A DNA stretch of 64,000 nt from Leptidea sinapis (taxonomy: Eukaryota > Arthropoda > Insecta > Lepidoptera > Pieridae). The stretch's first letter is position 1. Each line of letters opens with the position of its first letter. The notes under the pieces were generated by a model. It had not been told where the DNA came from. It made no database searches and saw only the letters and a list, made by a program, of their open reading frames with translations. The DNA lies in NCBI RefSeq assembly GCF_905404315.1, contig NC_066309.1, positions 6,076,001 through 6,140,000 on the forward strand, read 5' to 3'. Made by a program: the position numbers and the translations under genes. Positions 34,641 through 45,910 of this stretch are shown in pieces.

Positions 34641-35302
34641 TGTATACACCGAATACTCTGAGATTTATGACCAGATTTACATTATTCTTCTTTAGTTTGA
34701 TGCGGAATGTTTGGCACTTGGTCTTATAAAAATTAGACACAGTTTGGCCGAGTAGTTTTCAGTTTATTAACCTTTTTTATGAAAATTTTTGTTTTATTTA
34801 TATTCCTTTTTATTATTATTTATTTATAAAAAAAAAGTTACAAACCAATCCAATGCACCGCAACATGTGTCATAAAAGTATGTGCATACACAAGACGGTT
34901 ATCATTTTGCAATGATTATGACATCATAAGCGGCGCCTACGCCCTGGCACGCAGCGAGACCCCGAGGTGGTAGAACCTGCTCCCTCCGCCTACTGCACCA
35001 TATTATCTTGCACATCAAGAAATACCATTAATTTGGTTTCCGTTCTACTCACTCATACCAATTAACTAGATTTGATGTAAGTGTTAAACTGCGGTGTTAC
35101 TTATTAATGAAGATTGAATGAGAAGAAGAAAGGGATAACGTGGGTTGGTGAAGAGAAGAAAATATATATTATAAGTTCGTATAGTAAAATGGAAAGCATG
35201 CCCTGACTTATATTTATATGTTTTAAATATGTACGTTATACTTACGTAAAATTAAAAAGACTTACGGCAAAAATTATAGTTTTTTAATAAGTATTTCTTT
35301 CT
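34641..35302. other. Intergenic stretch
   Basis: No gene is seen. A small GC-rich patch at 34930-35000 has no motif. Confidence 0.35.
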
Positions 35303-35395
35303 GTTTTTTTATGATAATAAGGGACGAGACGTAATTGATACGCCCTGCCCATTACAATGCAGTACCACTCACGATTATTGAAAAACCCAAAAATG
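35303..35395 (-). mobile_element. Repeat A, 3' end only
   Basis: A T-run, then 'atgataataagggacgaga' and 'cgccctgcccattacaatgc'; truncated after 'gaaaaacccaaaaat'. Confidence 0.65.
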
Positions 35396-35489
35396 TTTGT
35401 GTGTTTGTATGTGCACGATTATCTCAGAAACGGTTGTTTATTTCCTAAAAATTTACTCAATTTCTACGACAATTTACAGTTTATAAATT

Positions 35490-35620
35490 GTGTATTTATC
35501 GTAGAAGTGAGGGTTATCACTTTAAAAACATAACATATTGTTCAGTTTATAAATTGTTATTTATAAACTCCTACCGCTTCGAAACAAATGCTCTGAGAAA
35601 AAAACAGCGAAAATATATCT
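35490..35620. repeat. Relics of SINE T tail and repeat I
   Basis: 'agaagtgagggttatcactt' (35501-35520) is the tail of the T family SINE. 'ctaccgcttcgaaacaaatg' (35571-35590) is repeat I in reverse. Both are only tens of bases long. Confidence 0.5.
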
Positions 35621-36018
35621 ATGAGTAGGTACTTATTTTTGAGTTAATTTAAAAAAATACCATTAACATAATATTTATGGTATTATTTGAGTTAAGCATA
35701 ACTAAAATTAAGACAATTATAATCTAGTACCACACTGCCTCATGGATTAGATGTTTTTTAATCATATATTTGAACCATTTTTTAATTAATTTTTGAATTT
35801 ATTCCCATAATTTCCTGACATAGATTGGGACTGTATCATTTCGTCCCGTCAGGAGTGAAAACTTCATCAAGTTGAGATTAATAATATGAAATAAAACTGT
35901 TTTTGTAAGTAATAACATCAAAAATATAAAATTATAATTTACTCTGTTCAATTCGAGTAAAGTCGGCTTGAGAGTCGATTTACGAACGAGCGTAACAACA
36001 TTGGGCGTGACGGCTGAG
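35621..36018. other. Intergenic stretch
   Basis: AT-rich with no supported feature. Confidence 0.35.
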
Positions 36019-36368
36019 TTTTTTTTAATGAAAAAAAGGGACGTGACGAGCAGCACGTTCAGCTGATGCTAATTGATACGCCCTGGCATCACAATGCAGT
36101 GCCGCTCAGGATTGTTGAAAAACCCCGAAAATTCTGAGCGGCACTACAACTGCGCTGGTCACCTTGAGACATAAGTTTGTATCGCATCAGATTTAATCTG
36201 TAATGTTACATTGTATCTTTAATAAAAAAATAAGGTGTTGAGTCTCATTTGCCCAGTAATTTCACTACGGCGCCATTCAGACCGAAACACAGTAACGCTT
36301 ACAACTTACAGCTTCACTGCAGAAATAGGCGCCGTTGTGGTACCCATAATCTAGCCGGCAACCTGTGC
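36019..36368 (-). mobile_element. Repeat A copy with a 57-base insertion
   Basis: A standard reverse copy, interrupted after 'caccttgagacataag' by about 57 bases that end 'ttaataaaaaaat', after which the repeat resumes at 'gttgagtctcatttgccc'. The insert has an A-rich end. Confidence 0.75.
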
Positions 36369-36956
36369 TTTCATTCAATACCCAAAAATAATGTGGTACT
36401 GGCCTAAAGAAGTTTTTAATTCAATAAATACATATAAATAGGTAAGTCTTGTTTATCATCGACGCCTGCGGCCCCACTCCGCTCGCAGCGTGACACTCGA
36501 GTACTCCGCGTCACTCCGTCCGGCCGCGTGCTCCTTTTGTGTGAGCGATTTGATCAATGTCCTGTCTCGTATCTCGACACGCTTTTCTGAATGACTAGTC
36601 ATTCAATATGTGATGTTTTTTTTAAATAAACTGCTGTGCAAATTTAAAAATTTGATTGTGTTTGTGTTATATTACTTCAAGCTACACCAGTGGTTGTATT
36701 TAAGTTATAAACAAGTGTATATTCGGACAAAATATTTTTAAATTTACATAAGGTAATTAATCAAATTTTCATATATTTAATTTATTCATAATGTTTATTG
36801 GATGCTTTTTAACGATGATACAATTGATGGTTAGTCGTTAACGAAATAATTGAACGCAAAATTAATTTTCTTTTTAAGTCACAAACGTTAAATAAAATAA
36901 AACTTTTTATGAAAATTTATTGAAGTAGGCGTTACTTCGCGGAAATCCATAATTAT
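36369..36956. other. Intergenic stretch with a GC-rich island
   Basis: 36455-36545 is strongly GC-rich with many CpG in an AT-rich setting (for example 'cgacgcctgcggccccactc'). No exon or element could be assigned. The rest is AT-rich. Confidence 0.35.
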
Positions 36957-37091
36957 CCAAATGTTTTGAGTTTTCTTAAGTGTTAATTCGGGTCAACATC
37001 TCCTGAGGATGCCTCGTGTAGAAGCGAAACACGTGTCGAATTGTTTGAAGACTTGGCGTAATTAACACGAAAGGAAACTCAAAACATTTGG
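36957..37091. repeat. 135-bp inverted repeat (stem-loop)
   Basis: The left arm 'ccaaatgttttgagttttct' (36957 on) pairs with the right arm ending 'gaaactcaaaacatttgg' (37091), about 34 bases per arm with a few mismatches. The loop contains the conserved CTGAGGATG...CGAAACACGTGT motif at 37003-37040. Confidence 0.65.
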
Positions 37092-37669
37092 AAAATTAAA
37101 CTTATTCACACATGAAAATAGTGAATTCACCTTAACAACTACACAGACTTTGACAAAAGCCTCCTAATGAAGCAGTTTTAATTAAAAAAAAAACATTATA
37201 TTATATTTATTATCTGTTTTTATTTACTCTTTGGTTTAAGATTAGCCATGACATAATGCTGTCAATAGAACCGTATGGGTGTGCGCATAATATATACGAT
37301 GTTTACTGAATGACGCACGAATTCTCAATTCAAGTGATATTTTTACATGATTAAGTTGCTTCAGAATTTGCTTAAAAATTTTGTTTTAATTCAATGGATT
37401 AGCATAATCTAATCATTTGGTCGATGAAATGCATTAGGAAAGTTCATAAGGCCATCTGTTAAATTAGTTTATGGATTTAAAATCAGCTTGCGTCAAATAA
37501 ACATTGTATTAAGTATGTTGTGTAATAGAAATATGGTGAAGTATATGAAGAGTATAATGGAATAGTTTACACATTTACTGATGAAGTTTATTAAAACATT
37601 ATTGGCATACAGATTTTATTTAATGACATTTATACACATATGAAATATAGAATCGCTTCTAAATGCTTT
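37092..37669. other. AT-rich intergenic stretch
   Basis: Nothing recognised. Confidence 0.35.
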
Positions 37670-38090
37670 TTTATTCTTAGATACCGCAGGCATAGTCGCA
37701 ATGTGCGACAACTAATACTACACCCAAGTGGGCGTACTCGAGCCAGTCTCGAACATTGTGTGACATTGACGTGCCACATATTTTGTTAAACTTCACTAAT
37801 AATTGCAACTAAAATGGCGGGTTGCGTAGTAAAACTTTGTAAAAATAATACTACAAGAAATAAGAAAGACACTGGGATCACATATCGACAGTAGGCATTT
37901 TGTATTTTATTAATTTTAATGTAAAATAACACGAAGCGTATGTTACAAAATTTGAAAGATCCCATTGAGTGTCAAGATACCGTACACAAGCATATAATAG
38001 TTGCCGTAATATAAAGCTATCGTTTTTAGATAGTGCGGTATCTAGTTGGAGCGAAGCGCAGACCAATCCTTAATCTAAGCATTTAATATT
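37670..38090 (+). mobile_element. Repeat with a THAP-like coding fragment, copy 1
   Basis: At 37814 an ATG opens MAGCVVKLCKNNTTRNKKDT followed by GITYR and a stop. The spacing C-x4-C-K-N-N resembles the start of a THAP zinc finger (C-x2-4-C then N), the DNA-binding domain of P-element transposases and many host proteins. The downstream C-x2-H part is absent. The 420-base block recurs in reverse at 49866-50216, so it is a dispersed repeat and most likely a transposon relic. Confidence 0.45.
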
Positions 38091-38311
38091 ATAAAATTAA
38101 AGTTATTGTTAAATATCTTACAAAGTAGTACTAATGAATACATGGACACCACCTAAAACAAATTATCAAGATATACTACCAACAACACTGTTCGCCAACA
38201 GGAGAATGTGAGCGATTCCTAACAGAGGTGACATTTGTAGGCACGAGACGATGTCGAGGGCCTCAGTATACCTGAGAAGTGGAATCGCACTTTTCTTTAA
38301 GAAATTGCAAA

Positions 38312-38695
38312 TCTTAATATATATAAATTACGTGACACGTTGTTTGTCCGCGATGGACTCCTAAATTAATGAACAGATTTTAATGGGGATTAATTCTTGG
38401 AGTGCAGTTTGGTACAACTTGATACATAGGATAGTTTTTAATTCGATTTGGGACCGATAATTATTTTTATTTTCAATATTTGTTTTGAATGGACATATTT
38501 TCTATGAGAGAATTTATTGACGCACGGGTTGACAGTTCCGCTGTGAAACAATTTCATTGTAACAAGCATTTTTACGAAATAATTCTTGATGTTTTGAAAT
38601 ATTATTGGCAACCTCTATAAAACAGTATTTTTTTTTAATAAATTTTTGTTGTTGTGTAGATAATTCTACAGAACAACGTCTGTCCAGTCAGCCAG
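38312..38695 (+). mobile_element. Helitron-like element H7
   Basis: Begins TC after an A (38311). The 3' part carries 'ttgacgcacgggttgacagt', 'cgaaataattcttgatgttt' and a terminal 'acaacgtctgtccagtcagccagt', which is the Helitron end with point changes. It shares its 3' half with H1 and H4. Confidence 0.6.
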
Positions 38696-39540
38696 TTAAT
38701 TATAAATGACATCTTATTGACAGCCTTTTTTATAAAGATTAAGGTTAGCATATTGTTCGTATGCCAATTGTAGTTGGCCAATATCGCATTATTAAAATAT
38801 TCAAAATTCGAACGAAAAACGAATACAGAAAACCTGTCAGAAATTGATTTTCACGAATAAGTTTTTCCACTAAGCCACGTGTTTACTGGATTTTCTTACA
38901 AAGATTTCCATGCTAATAATAATATAAATACATAGTACCTAACGTAGGTTTTCTTATTAATACGAAGGCATTTTCAGATAAAATGTTAAGTAAAATATAT
39001 TTTGACATCAATCTCATTTGATGGTTGGTAATCACCATGATTGTGATGAAAATGATTTTTTCAGCTCAGTATTTTCAAACTGAGGCTGGAACGTGCAAAC
39101 TGCGCTCCCCCGTAGTGACCGGTAACGGTTGCCCTTTCGTGTCATAGATTAGAACCCTAATGGGAACGCGACACTTTGGTCCGGGTATAAGAATATCAGT
39201 TAAAAATTACCATTACCTACTGGGTAGTAGAAATCACTGCACTGAAATTTTATGGTAAAGTATTCCAATAAAACTGCACAGACGGATAATTAAAAACATA
39301 ATTATTTCAAATACTAAAAAAACACGTATATGTTGACAACGTGCATGTTGACGAAAAAGTAGAAAATTGTTATATTAATGTAGAGTTCGGTTTATAGCGA
39401 TATAAAGCAAATTGAGAAACTTTGTAATTATAATAAACCATTGAATGTTACATTTCTGCAGAACAAATATTAAAAAATATTTTGTGGTTTTTATTTCTGA
39501 TTGCTGTGCAATTACAATAGCCTTAAATAACAATCTTTAA
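38696..39540. other. Intergenic stretch
   Basis: No gene or element recognised. Confidence 0.35.
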
Positions 39541-40321
39541 ATAGTTTTATCCTATCCGACTGCAGCAGTGAGTCAGACATGGCGTTGCCATATCGCCCAA
39601 GCTGTTCACCGCTGCGTTGGAAGATATCTTTAAGCTTCTGGACTGGAACGGACTGGGCATCAACATCAATGGCGAATACATCACTGACCTACGATTCGCA
39701 GATGATATCGTAATCATGGCAGAGACCATGGAAGACTTAAGCCATATGCTCGAAGGCCTCAATACATGTTCCCAAGGAGTAGGTCTCAAAATTAACATGG
39801 ACAAGACGAAGATCATGTCAAATGCCCATTGCGCACCTACAATAACAATTGGTAACTCTACTTTTGAAATTGTTGACGAATACGTTTACCTCGGACAAAC
39901 AATCCGGTTAGGTAGGTCCATTTTCGCGAAAGAGGTCACTCGTCGAATCGAACTCGGATGGGCAGCGTTCGGGAGCTCTGTAAAATATTTTCGTCCCAAA
40001 TACCACTGTGTCTAAAGAAGGTTTTCAACTGGTTTGTGTTGTTAGTGATGACTTACGGTACGCAGACGTGGTCGCTTACTATGGGCCTGATGAGAAAGCT
40101 CATGGTCGCGCAGAGGGCAATTGAGAGGGCTATGCTCGGAGCCTGCTTGGAGCAGAAATGAGGAGATCCGTAAGAGAACCAAAGTCATCGACATTGCCCA
40201 AATTATTGCGAAACTGAAGTAGCAGTGGGCAGCGCACAGAGTTCAACGGACAGATGGCCGTTGGGGCAGTAAAGTCCTCAAATGGCGACCACGTAACGGA
40301 AGACGCAGTGTTAGTAGGTCC
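39541..40321 (+). mobile_element. RTE-like LINE fragment with RT palm
   Basis: The frame at 39617-40015 encodes YITDLRFADDIVIMAETMED, carrying the RT catalytic FADD box, then a segment with LGQTIRLG. After a frameshift near 39990 comes MTYGTQTWSLTMGLMRKL. The last part reads (across lesions) DGRWGSKVLKWRPRNGRRSV and stops at 40321. The finger domain and endonuclease are missing. Confidence 0.8.
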
Positions 40322-40575
40322 CTCTCTGTCTTTTTTCTTCTCTAGGATACCATTCTGTTACTACTTTGGCCCATTTTTCTTGTTTGCCTCGTATTAGGTG
40401 TCCTGTCCATTGCCATTTGAGTTTGTTAATAGTATGGGAGACGTCTGTAATGTTTGTCCTATTTCTTGTTTATTTTAAGTTTATTCTATCACTTTTCCTA
40501 ATCCGTAGTATATTTCTTTCTATTTCATGTTGACTTGTTTTGTTGTTTGTTGAGATTATCGTTGGTTTTTGGTTA
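40322..40575 (-). mobile_element. Second LINE 3' fragment, opposite strand
   Basis: The minus strand translates to KLKWQWTGHLIRGKQEKWAK, then VVTEWYPREEKR, preceded by NNKTSQHEIERNIL. This is an RTE-type C-terminal segment of a different subfamily. It is truncated at its 3' side exactly where it meets the plus-strand fragment. Confidence 0.65.
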
Positions 40576-41499
40576 TTTATTGGAAGAACAGGTGGAGGGT
40601 AAAGAAGGTACACATGTCAAAAAATAAAGTAACTTTATATAAGTTTATCTTCATCATTAACTCTTCATTTCAGTTTTGAAGCATCTACATACCCTTGAAA
40701 CTAATTAATACTTGTTTGGAAAAGCAGTTTAAAAGTAGAAACAACATATTTCTCAAAATACTTAGTCATTTTAAGCACCAAAAATGGGTTTCGTATAATT
40801 AACCGGAATTGGCTTCCGGTGTTCGAAGGAGCGAAATGTCGTAGGCTCCACATAACTATAATATAGCACATGTTAACCTCGTCAGCTCGTATTAAAATGT
40901 AAGCAGGTACGCGCTAAAGCCATTTAAATATCTTTACTCATTAATAATGGACGTGTACGGTTTTCCTTATTCATTCATATTGTTGTTTGTTTGGAACGTA
41001 ATACAAATATTACATTTTAACCTCAATATAAGTTACTAATAGATCACTTTGACCCAGTTAAGTATGTCATTAAATATAAAAATGTATTTAAGATAACGTA
41101 ACATAGAATTTAAAATATGATTGATATATTTATCGCTATTCGTAAGAGAAGTCCCAGTTGCAGTCTCTTTTGTTTATTGTAAAAAACTAATTGCTGTTTA
41201 TTTGTCTGGGATTTCCCTCGATTTCCACAGGATCCCCTCATCAGTAGTTATTATTATTACATATGAAGTTTGTGAATAAGTGACGATCGCAAGACTGAGA
41301 CAATTTTATTGATAAAAAAAACTGGCCCACATCTTTGGTCACTAGACTGCCACGAAGAATCACACGTAGATAAGCTAATAAGGAGTAATAAAACAATCAT
41401 CCTTCTGTACATATGACGGTTTTTGAACATAGAACCTCCTCCTTATACTAATTTCGTATATTTTAGCTCTTCATATTGTTTATTGAAGGTAACTCAAAT
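40576..41499. other. AT-rich intergenic stretch
   Basis: No gene or confident element. Confidence 0.35.
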
Positions 41500-41905
41500 G
41501 TAATTGGGATCGATCTTACTTCGTCACTTGACGATCAGGAGGTCTATTACCAAAATCGAAAGCCAAATTTTCGTCCGAATCGAAAGAACGACGAACTTTA
41601 AATTAAATCCTATTACCTATTATAGATGGTTTGGCCATGTCGAGAGAATGAATGAAGAACGATTGACGAAGAAAGTGTATAAGGCCAGTGTGAATGAAAG
41701 TGTTGACCTAGGCGGACGTTTCGAGATCAAATCAGGGACGTCTTGAATAAAGGCTAGGTCAAGAGTACCCTAAACCGAAGAGCATGTATGAAAGGAATAA
41801 TGAAAGTGGACGAAGCGAAACAAGTATGAAAAGATCGAAAGGAAAGAAGTGGTCTCTGCCTACACCTACCGGAAAAAGGCATGATTGTATGTATGTATGT
41901 ATTAG
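41500..41905 (+). mobile_element. LINE 3' end with (tgta)n tail
   Basis: The frame at 41504-41746 contains YYRWFGHVERMNEERLTKKV. After a shift, 41770-41880 encodes a degraded NRRACMKG...MKVDEA... segment. It closes with 'gattgtatgtatgtatgta', a microsatellite-type 3' tail. The fragment at 43683-43860 encodes the same terminal block. Confidence 0.65.
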
Positions 41906-41978
41906 TGCGGCCGGATTTCGTTTCGGAACCAAAGACATAACTATAAAAAGTGAAGTTGTAATAACAACCTTATTAATC

Positions 41979-42793
41979 TCAAACAATGAAAAAGTAAATG
42001 TCAAGAGAATTTGGGAAAAAAGTAATCGAAAGACAAAATGTCTAATCGCGAACTTCGTATCGATCTTCGGATCCGAAATGCTTTCGTAATAGGAAAATAT
42101 ATGATCCGTCAACCGAAACTTCGTATTTCGATTTTGGTAATAGGGCTCCTGGTCAAACAACGAAGAAGTAAATGTCAAGTGAATTTGTGAATAAAGTAAA
42201 CGATAGACATGACAAATGTCTAATCGCGAATTTCGTATCGATCTTCGGATCCGTAAAGCTTTAATAATAGGAAAATGTACGATCCTTCAACCGAAATTTC
42301 GTATTTTGATTTTGGTTATAGGGCTCCTGGAGGTCTAGCCAGTGAGCCATAAAAAGTGAAGTTGTAGTTACGATCATTATAATGTCAAACAACGAAGAAG
42401 TAAATGTCAAGTGAATTTGTGAATAAAGTAAACGATAGACATGACAAATGTCTAATCGCGAATTTCGTATCGATCTTCGGATCCGTAAAGCTTTAATAAT
42501 AGGAAAATGTACGATCCTTCAACCGAAATTTCGTATTTTGATTTTGGTTATAGGGCTCCTGGAGGTCTAGCCAGTGAGCCATAAAAAGTGAAGTTGTAGT
42601 TACGATCATTATAATGTCAAACAACGAAGAAGTAAATGTCAAGTGAATTTGTGAATAAAGTAAACGATAGACATGACAAATGTCTAATCGCGAATTTCGT
42701 ATCGATCTTCGGATCCGTAAAGCTTTAATAATAGGAAAATGTACGATCCTTCAACCGAAATTTCGTATTTTGATTTTGGTTATAGGGCTCCTG
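41979..42793. repeat. Tandem array of a 232-bp unit
   Basis: Units start at 'tcaaacaa' at 42153, 42385 and 42617, a spacing of exactly 232. The first two complete units appear identical base for base, and the third is partial, ending at 42793 ('tagggctcct'). A diverged, 174-base first unit begins at 41979. Each unit contains 'cgaatttcgtatcgatcttc'. The frames over it are not conserved as protein. Confidence 0.85.
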
Positions 42794-43151
42794 TTCACTG
42801 TTCACTGCCACCCTTTTTTACAATTGCTGAAATACTTATAATTTCATATAAACGCCAAAGAAATTCCTATTTATTAATAGGATAGGATAGGATAGCAAAC
42901 CATTAATCGTTAGTAGGTAATGAATTTTTTCATTCAGTTTGTTGTGATGTTTCAAATTATTTTTATTCATAGAGAAATAGATCATGATTTCATATTGTCT
43001 TACATTGTGGTGTAACAAAGCACCTTAATGTGGTTTTAAAGCTGTTCAACAACTGATTCAGTCTTTATTCTTATCATAATAGTAATTGAGATAATTAACA
43101 ATAAAGCAATTTTATAGGTTAATACTAAATACCTAAAGCGTATTGGTTATA
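42794..43151. other. Intergenic stretch
   Basis: Only a short (gatag)n-like run near 42879-42895 is seen. Confidence 0.35.
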
Positions 43152-43603
43152 TCACTACATATGATAAAACAAAGTCTTCCGCATCTGTCTGTCTGTTCGC
43201 GATTAATTAAGATACTACTGCACAGATTTTCATGCTACTCTCACCAATGGATAGCGTGGTTCTCGAGGTTCGTGGTTTTCGTATGTAATTTGTTAAGTTA
43301 TTCTATAAATGTTTGTATAAATTAACGATATTTGTTCCAGAAGTCGGAAAAAAATAAGCCTTCGAGTTTTCAACGAGAACGCTGTCTAAACCATTTGAGA
43401 TATAAAAATATAATGTATGGTCGAATTGTGTATATTATATAGGTCTATAGAAATCCGCGATGGTATATGTCTATCTCTTAAGGGTTACTTATTATATCCA
43501 TTGTTTCATTTTTAACTTATTAAATAATGAAAACATATTTACCCCGAAATCTTACTTATATTTTATTATCTATTAACAGAACAGTGACTGTCGGGTCAGC
43601 TGG
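43152..43603 (+). mobile_element. Helitron-like element H9
   Basis: Begins TC after A near 43151. The 3' end 'acagtgactgtcgggtcagctgg' fits the hairpin plus CTRR rule (CTGG). The middle ('accaatggatagcgtggttc') is shared in reverse with H10. Confidence 0.6.
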
Positions 43604-43659
43604 TAATAGTCTAAGATCCCGATATAGAAAGACCTTCACCGTGCTGGTCATATGAAATA

Positions 43660-43860
43660 TATCACACACACACACACACAACACACTCACGCCTTGTTCC
43701 CGTCGGGGTAGGCAGAGACAATAGAATGCCATTTGCTTCTATCCTTACAAACCTCACGCGCTTCCTCTACATTCATTACTGTTTTCATACATGCTCGCCG
43801 GTTGCGGGTGCTTCGGACCTCTCCTTTTTTAAAAACGTCCCCATTTTGGTCGACATATGA
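43660..43860 (-). mobile_element. LINE 3' end fragment with (TG)n tail
   Basis: The minus strand encodes VRSTRNRRACMKTVMNVEEA, then REVCKDRSKWHSIVSAYPDG and a stop near 43687. The (tg)n tail lies at 43663-43681. It is the same family as 41500-41905. Confidence 0.65.
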
Positions 43861-44085
43861 AACATATATGATGAAATTAATATGTATAAAAATATATTTG
43901 AAATATAATATATGATTGCATAATATAACCCATCTATTTTTGGCAACCCATGAGTTGTGAAGGAAAAAAATAGGCAACCTAACTTTTGCATATACTATGG
44001 ACTACATACTTTCGATTGGTATAGAATTTGTCCATTAAAGAAACCGGTGAAATAATAAAAAAAAAAATCGTACCCTGGACTGAAA

Positions 44086-44645
44086 TTTGCTAGGCATATG
44101 CAATATAAATTTACCAAAAAAGGCTAATTAATCTTGCAATTGATTCCCTCGAAATGCGTAGAAAGGCGGCCCAGTTGATTTTTCTTTACAAACTCATAAA
44201 CAACCTAATAGACTGTCCAGATATTCTTCAAAATATTGTTATTTGTGTAACGTCATTTAATTGTCGAATAGGTACTTATTCCCCAATATTTATTAAATTT
44301 TATAGAAATAACTACGGATTACGCTCTCCCATTCAACTCATATGTGTAAGCTATAATAAAATATTTAAATTAGATCATAACATCGATATATTTTCAAATA
44401 TTAACTTTTATAAAAAACAGGTGTCCTTGTCATTAAAAGGCTTAAATATAGATTAGTAACTATGTAATTAGTATTAGTAGTAAATTCATTAATTTGTTTT
44501 TAGCATTAGCTTTTTAGTTTAGTAACGATGTGCATACCTTTAATTTAGATACCTAAATAGTAACACTTATTAATGTTTATCTTATTGGTATATGTAAAAT
44601 TATGTATCTATTTGGTAAGCCTTGATGAATAAATACATAAATAAA
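44086..44645 (+). mobile_element. LINE 3' end with RT C-terminal tail
   Basis: The frame at 44154-44456 encodes MRRKAAQLIFLYKLINNLID, then CPDIL..., and ends NIDIFSNINFYKKQ. This is the typical tail of a LINE reverse transcriptase (RR...LFLYK..N...DCP...Y...DIDIF). The 3' UTR ends in 'gaataaatacataaataaat'. It is 5'-truncated and encodes no catalytic domain. Confidence 0.65.
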
Positions 44646-44779
44646 TATATTTATTGACATATTAAATTTCATAAAAAAATTTCTATATCGGGATGCTAGT
44701 GCCTTATTATTAAGATTTCTATGGTCTCATCAGTATGTCGGAATCATTGTTGAATGGTGTGAATTCTTTATGAAGCCAC

Positions 44780-45000
44780 AGAGCTCATTCTGATACCTCT
44801 GACACTGCAACCTTACCTACATAGGTATGGAAAAGCAAGGAATTGAGCACGTGATGGAAAGTCTTTTTGAAAACCACACATCCGGTTTGCGAGGACCATA
44901 TCCAAGATGTGACGTGTCGTCTGGAGGACTTCGGACTTCTTAACAATGAAGCAACGCTCCTACTCATCGTCAAGTGCGACCGTGCCATTCACAGAGCTGA
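44780..45000 (-). pseudogene. Unassigned degraded coding-like block
   Basis: This segment is richer in G+C than its surroundings and holds an 67-codon minus-strand frame (44785-44988). It may be part of an old LINE tail: its right end, 'gccattcacagagct', recalls the Jockey-like word 'gccgttcacagagc'. Weak evidence. Confidence 0.25.
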
Positions 45001-45020
45001 AAAAAAATCTATTAAATATT

Positions 45021-45275
45021 AATAACAATATTGACACACTTTTACACAAATTATCTTGACCCAAACTAGGCATAGCCTGTATTATGGGTACAAGACAATG
45101 ATATAATATTTAATTTAAAATATACTTACTTAAACATACATAAATACATAAAAACATCTATGACTCGGAAACAAGCATCCATATTTATCATATAAATGTA
45201 TGCACCATGTACATACATGTATTCAATCGAACCCTCTAGCTTAGTAGTGAGGGTCACTAACCATTCGGCTATATG
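45021..45275 (-). mobile_element. SINE family F, decayed head
   Basis: Body and tail match 9109-9393 in reverse. The tRNA-like head (45215-45275) is diverged, lacking an intact box B. Confidence 0.7.
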
Positions 45276-45738
45276 GATATATATATATATTTATATGGTC
45301 GCTAAATGGAATAGTAATCATTTATAACTCATACTAAATTTATGCATCCTGTATAAAATGCACATTATAGCTTAAGAGCTGTCACAAAAAATGATTGTGT
45401 GGTGTGTCGGAGCTCATGGGCGTTATTAAAATAATATTAGACGGTAATGACAGATAGTTTGTGACAGATCTACCTACGCTTATTGTCTTGCTTTTGATAT
45501 TATTATTGCCTTCGAGATCAATGATCTTCATGACTAATTCGCTCATAAAGCCGATAATTCAATTGAAGTATAAAAAAGTGCGTGGGAGATAATGGTAAAG
45601 TTCGAGTTCTCAATTATACCGATATCGATTTTGTGTTGAACAATTAAGAAGATTTTAAAAGCAAATTAGCTATAATTATTAAAAGAACACGGATACTATA
45701 TATTCATATAAAACGTTTGCAGGTAAGTGGTAGTTTAC
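45276..45738. other. Intergenic stretch
   Basis: AT-rich with a short TA run near 45279. No gene. Confidence 0.35.
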
Positions 45739-45910
45739 CAGTGGGAGGCTCCTTTTGCACAGGATGCCGGCTAGATTACGATTACCACAACGACGTCCTT
45801 TTCTGCCGTGAAGCAGTAATGTGTAAGTGTTGCTGTGTTTCGGTATGAAGGGCGCCGTAGCTAGTGAAACTTCTGATCAAATGATAATGGAGATATCATA
45901 ATGGAGATTT

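Noticed and set aside
41759..42178. 139- and 101-codon frames across the tandem array
   Set aside because: They do not persist in the later 232-base units as a conserved protein repeat, so they are chance frames.
43733..43915. 60-codon plus-strand frame
   Set aside because: Antisense shadow of the LINE tail at 43660-43860.
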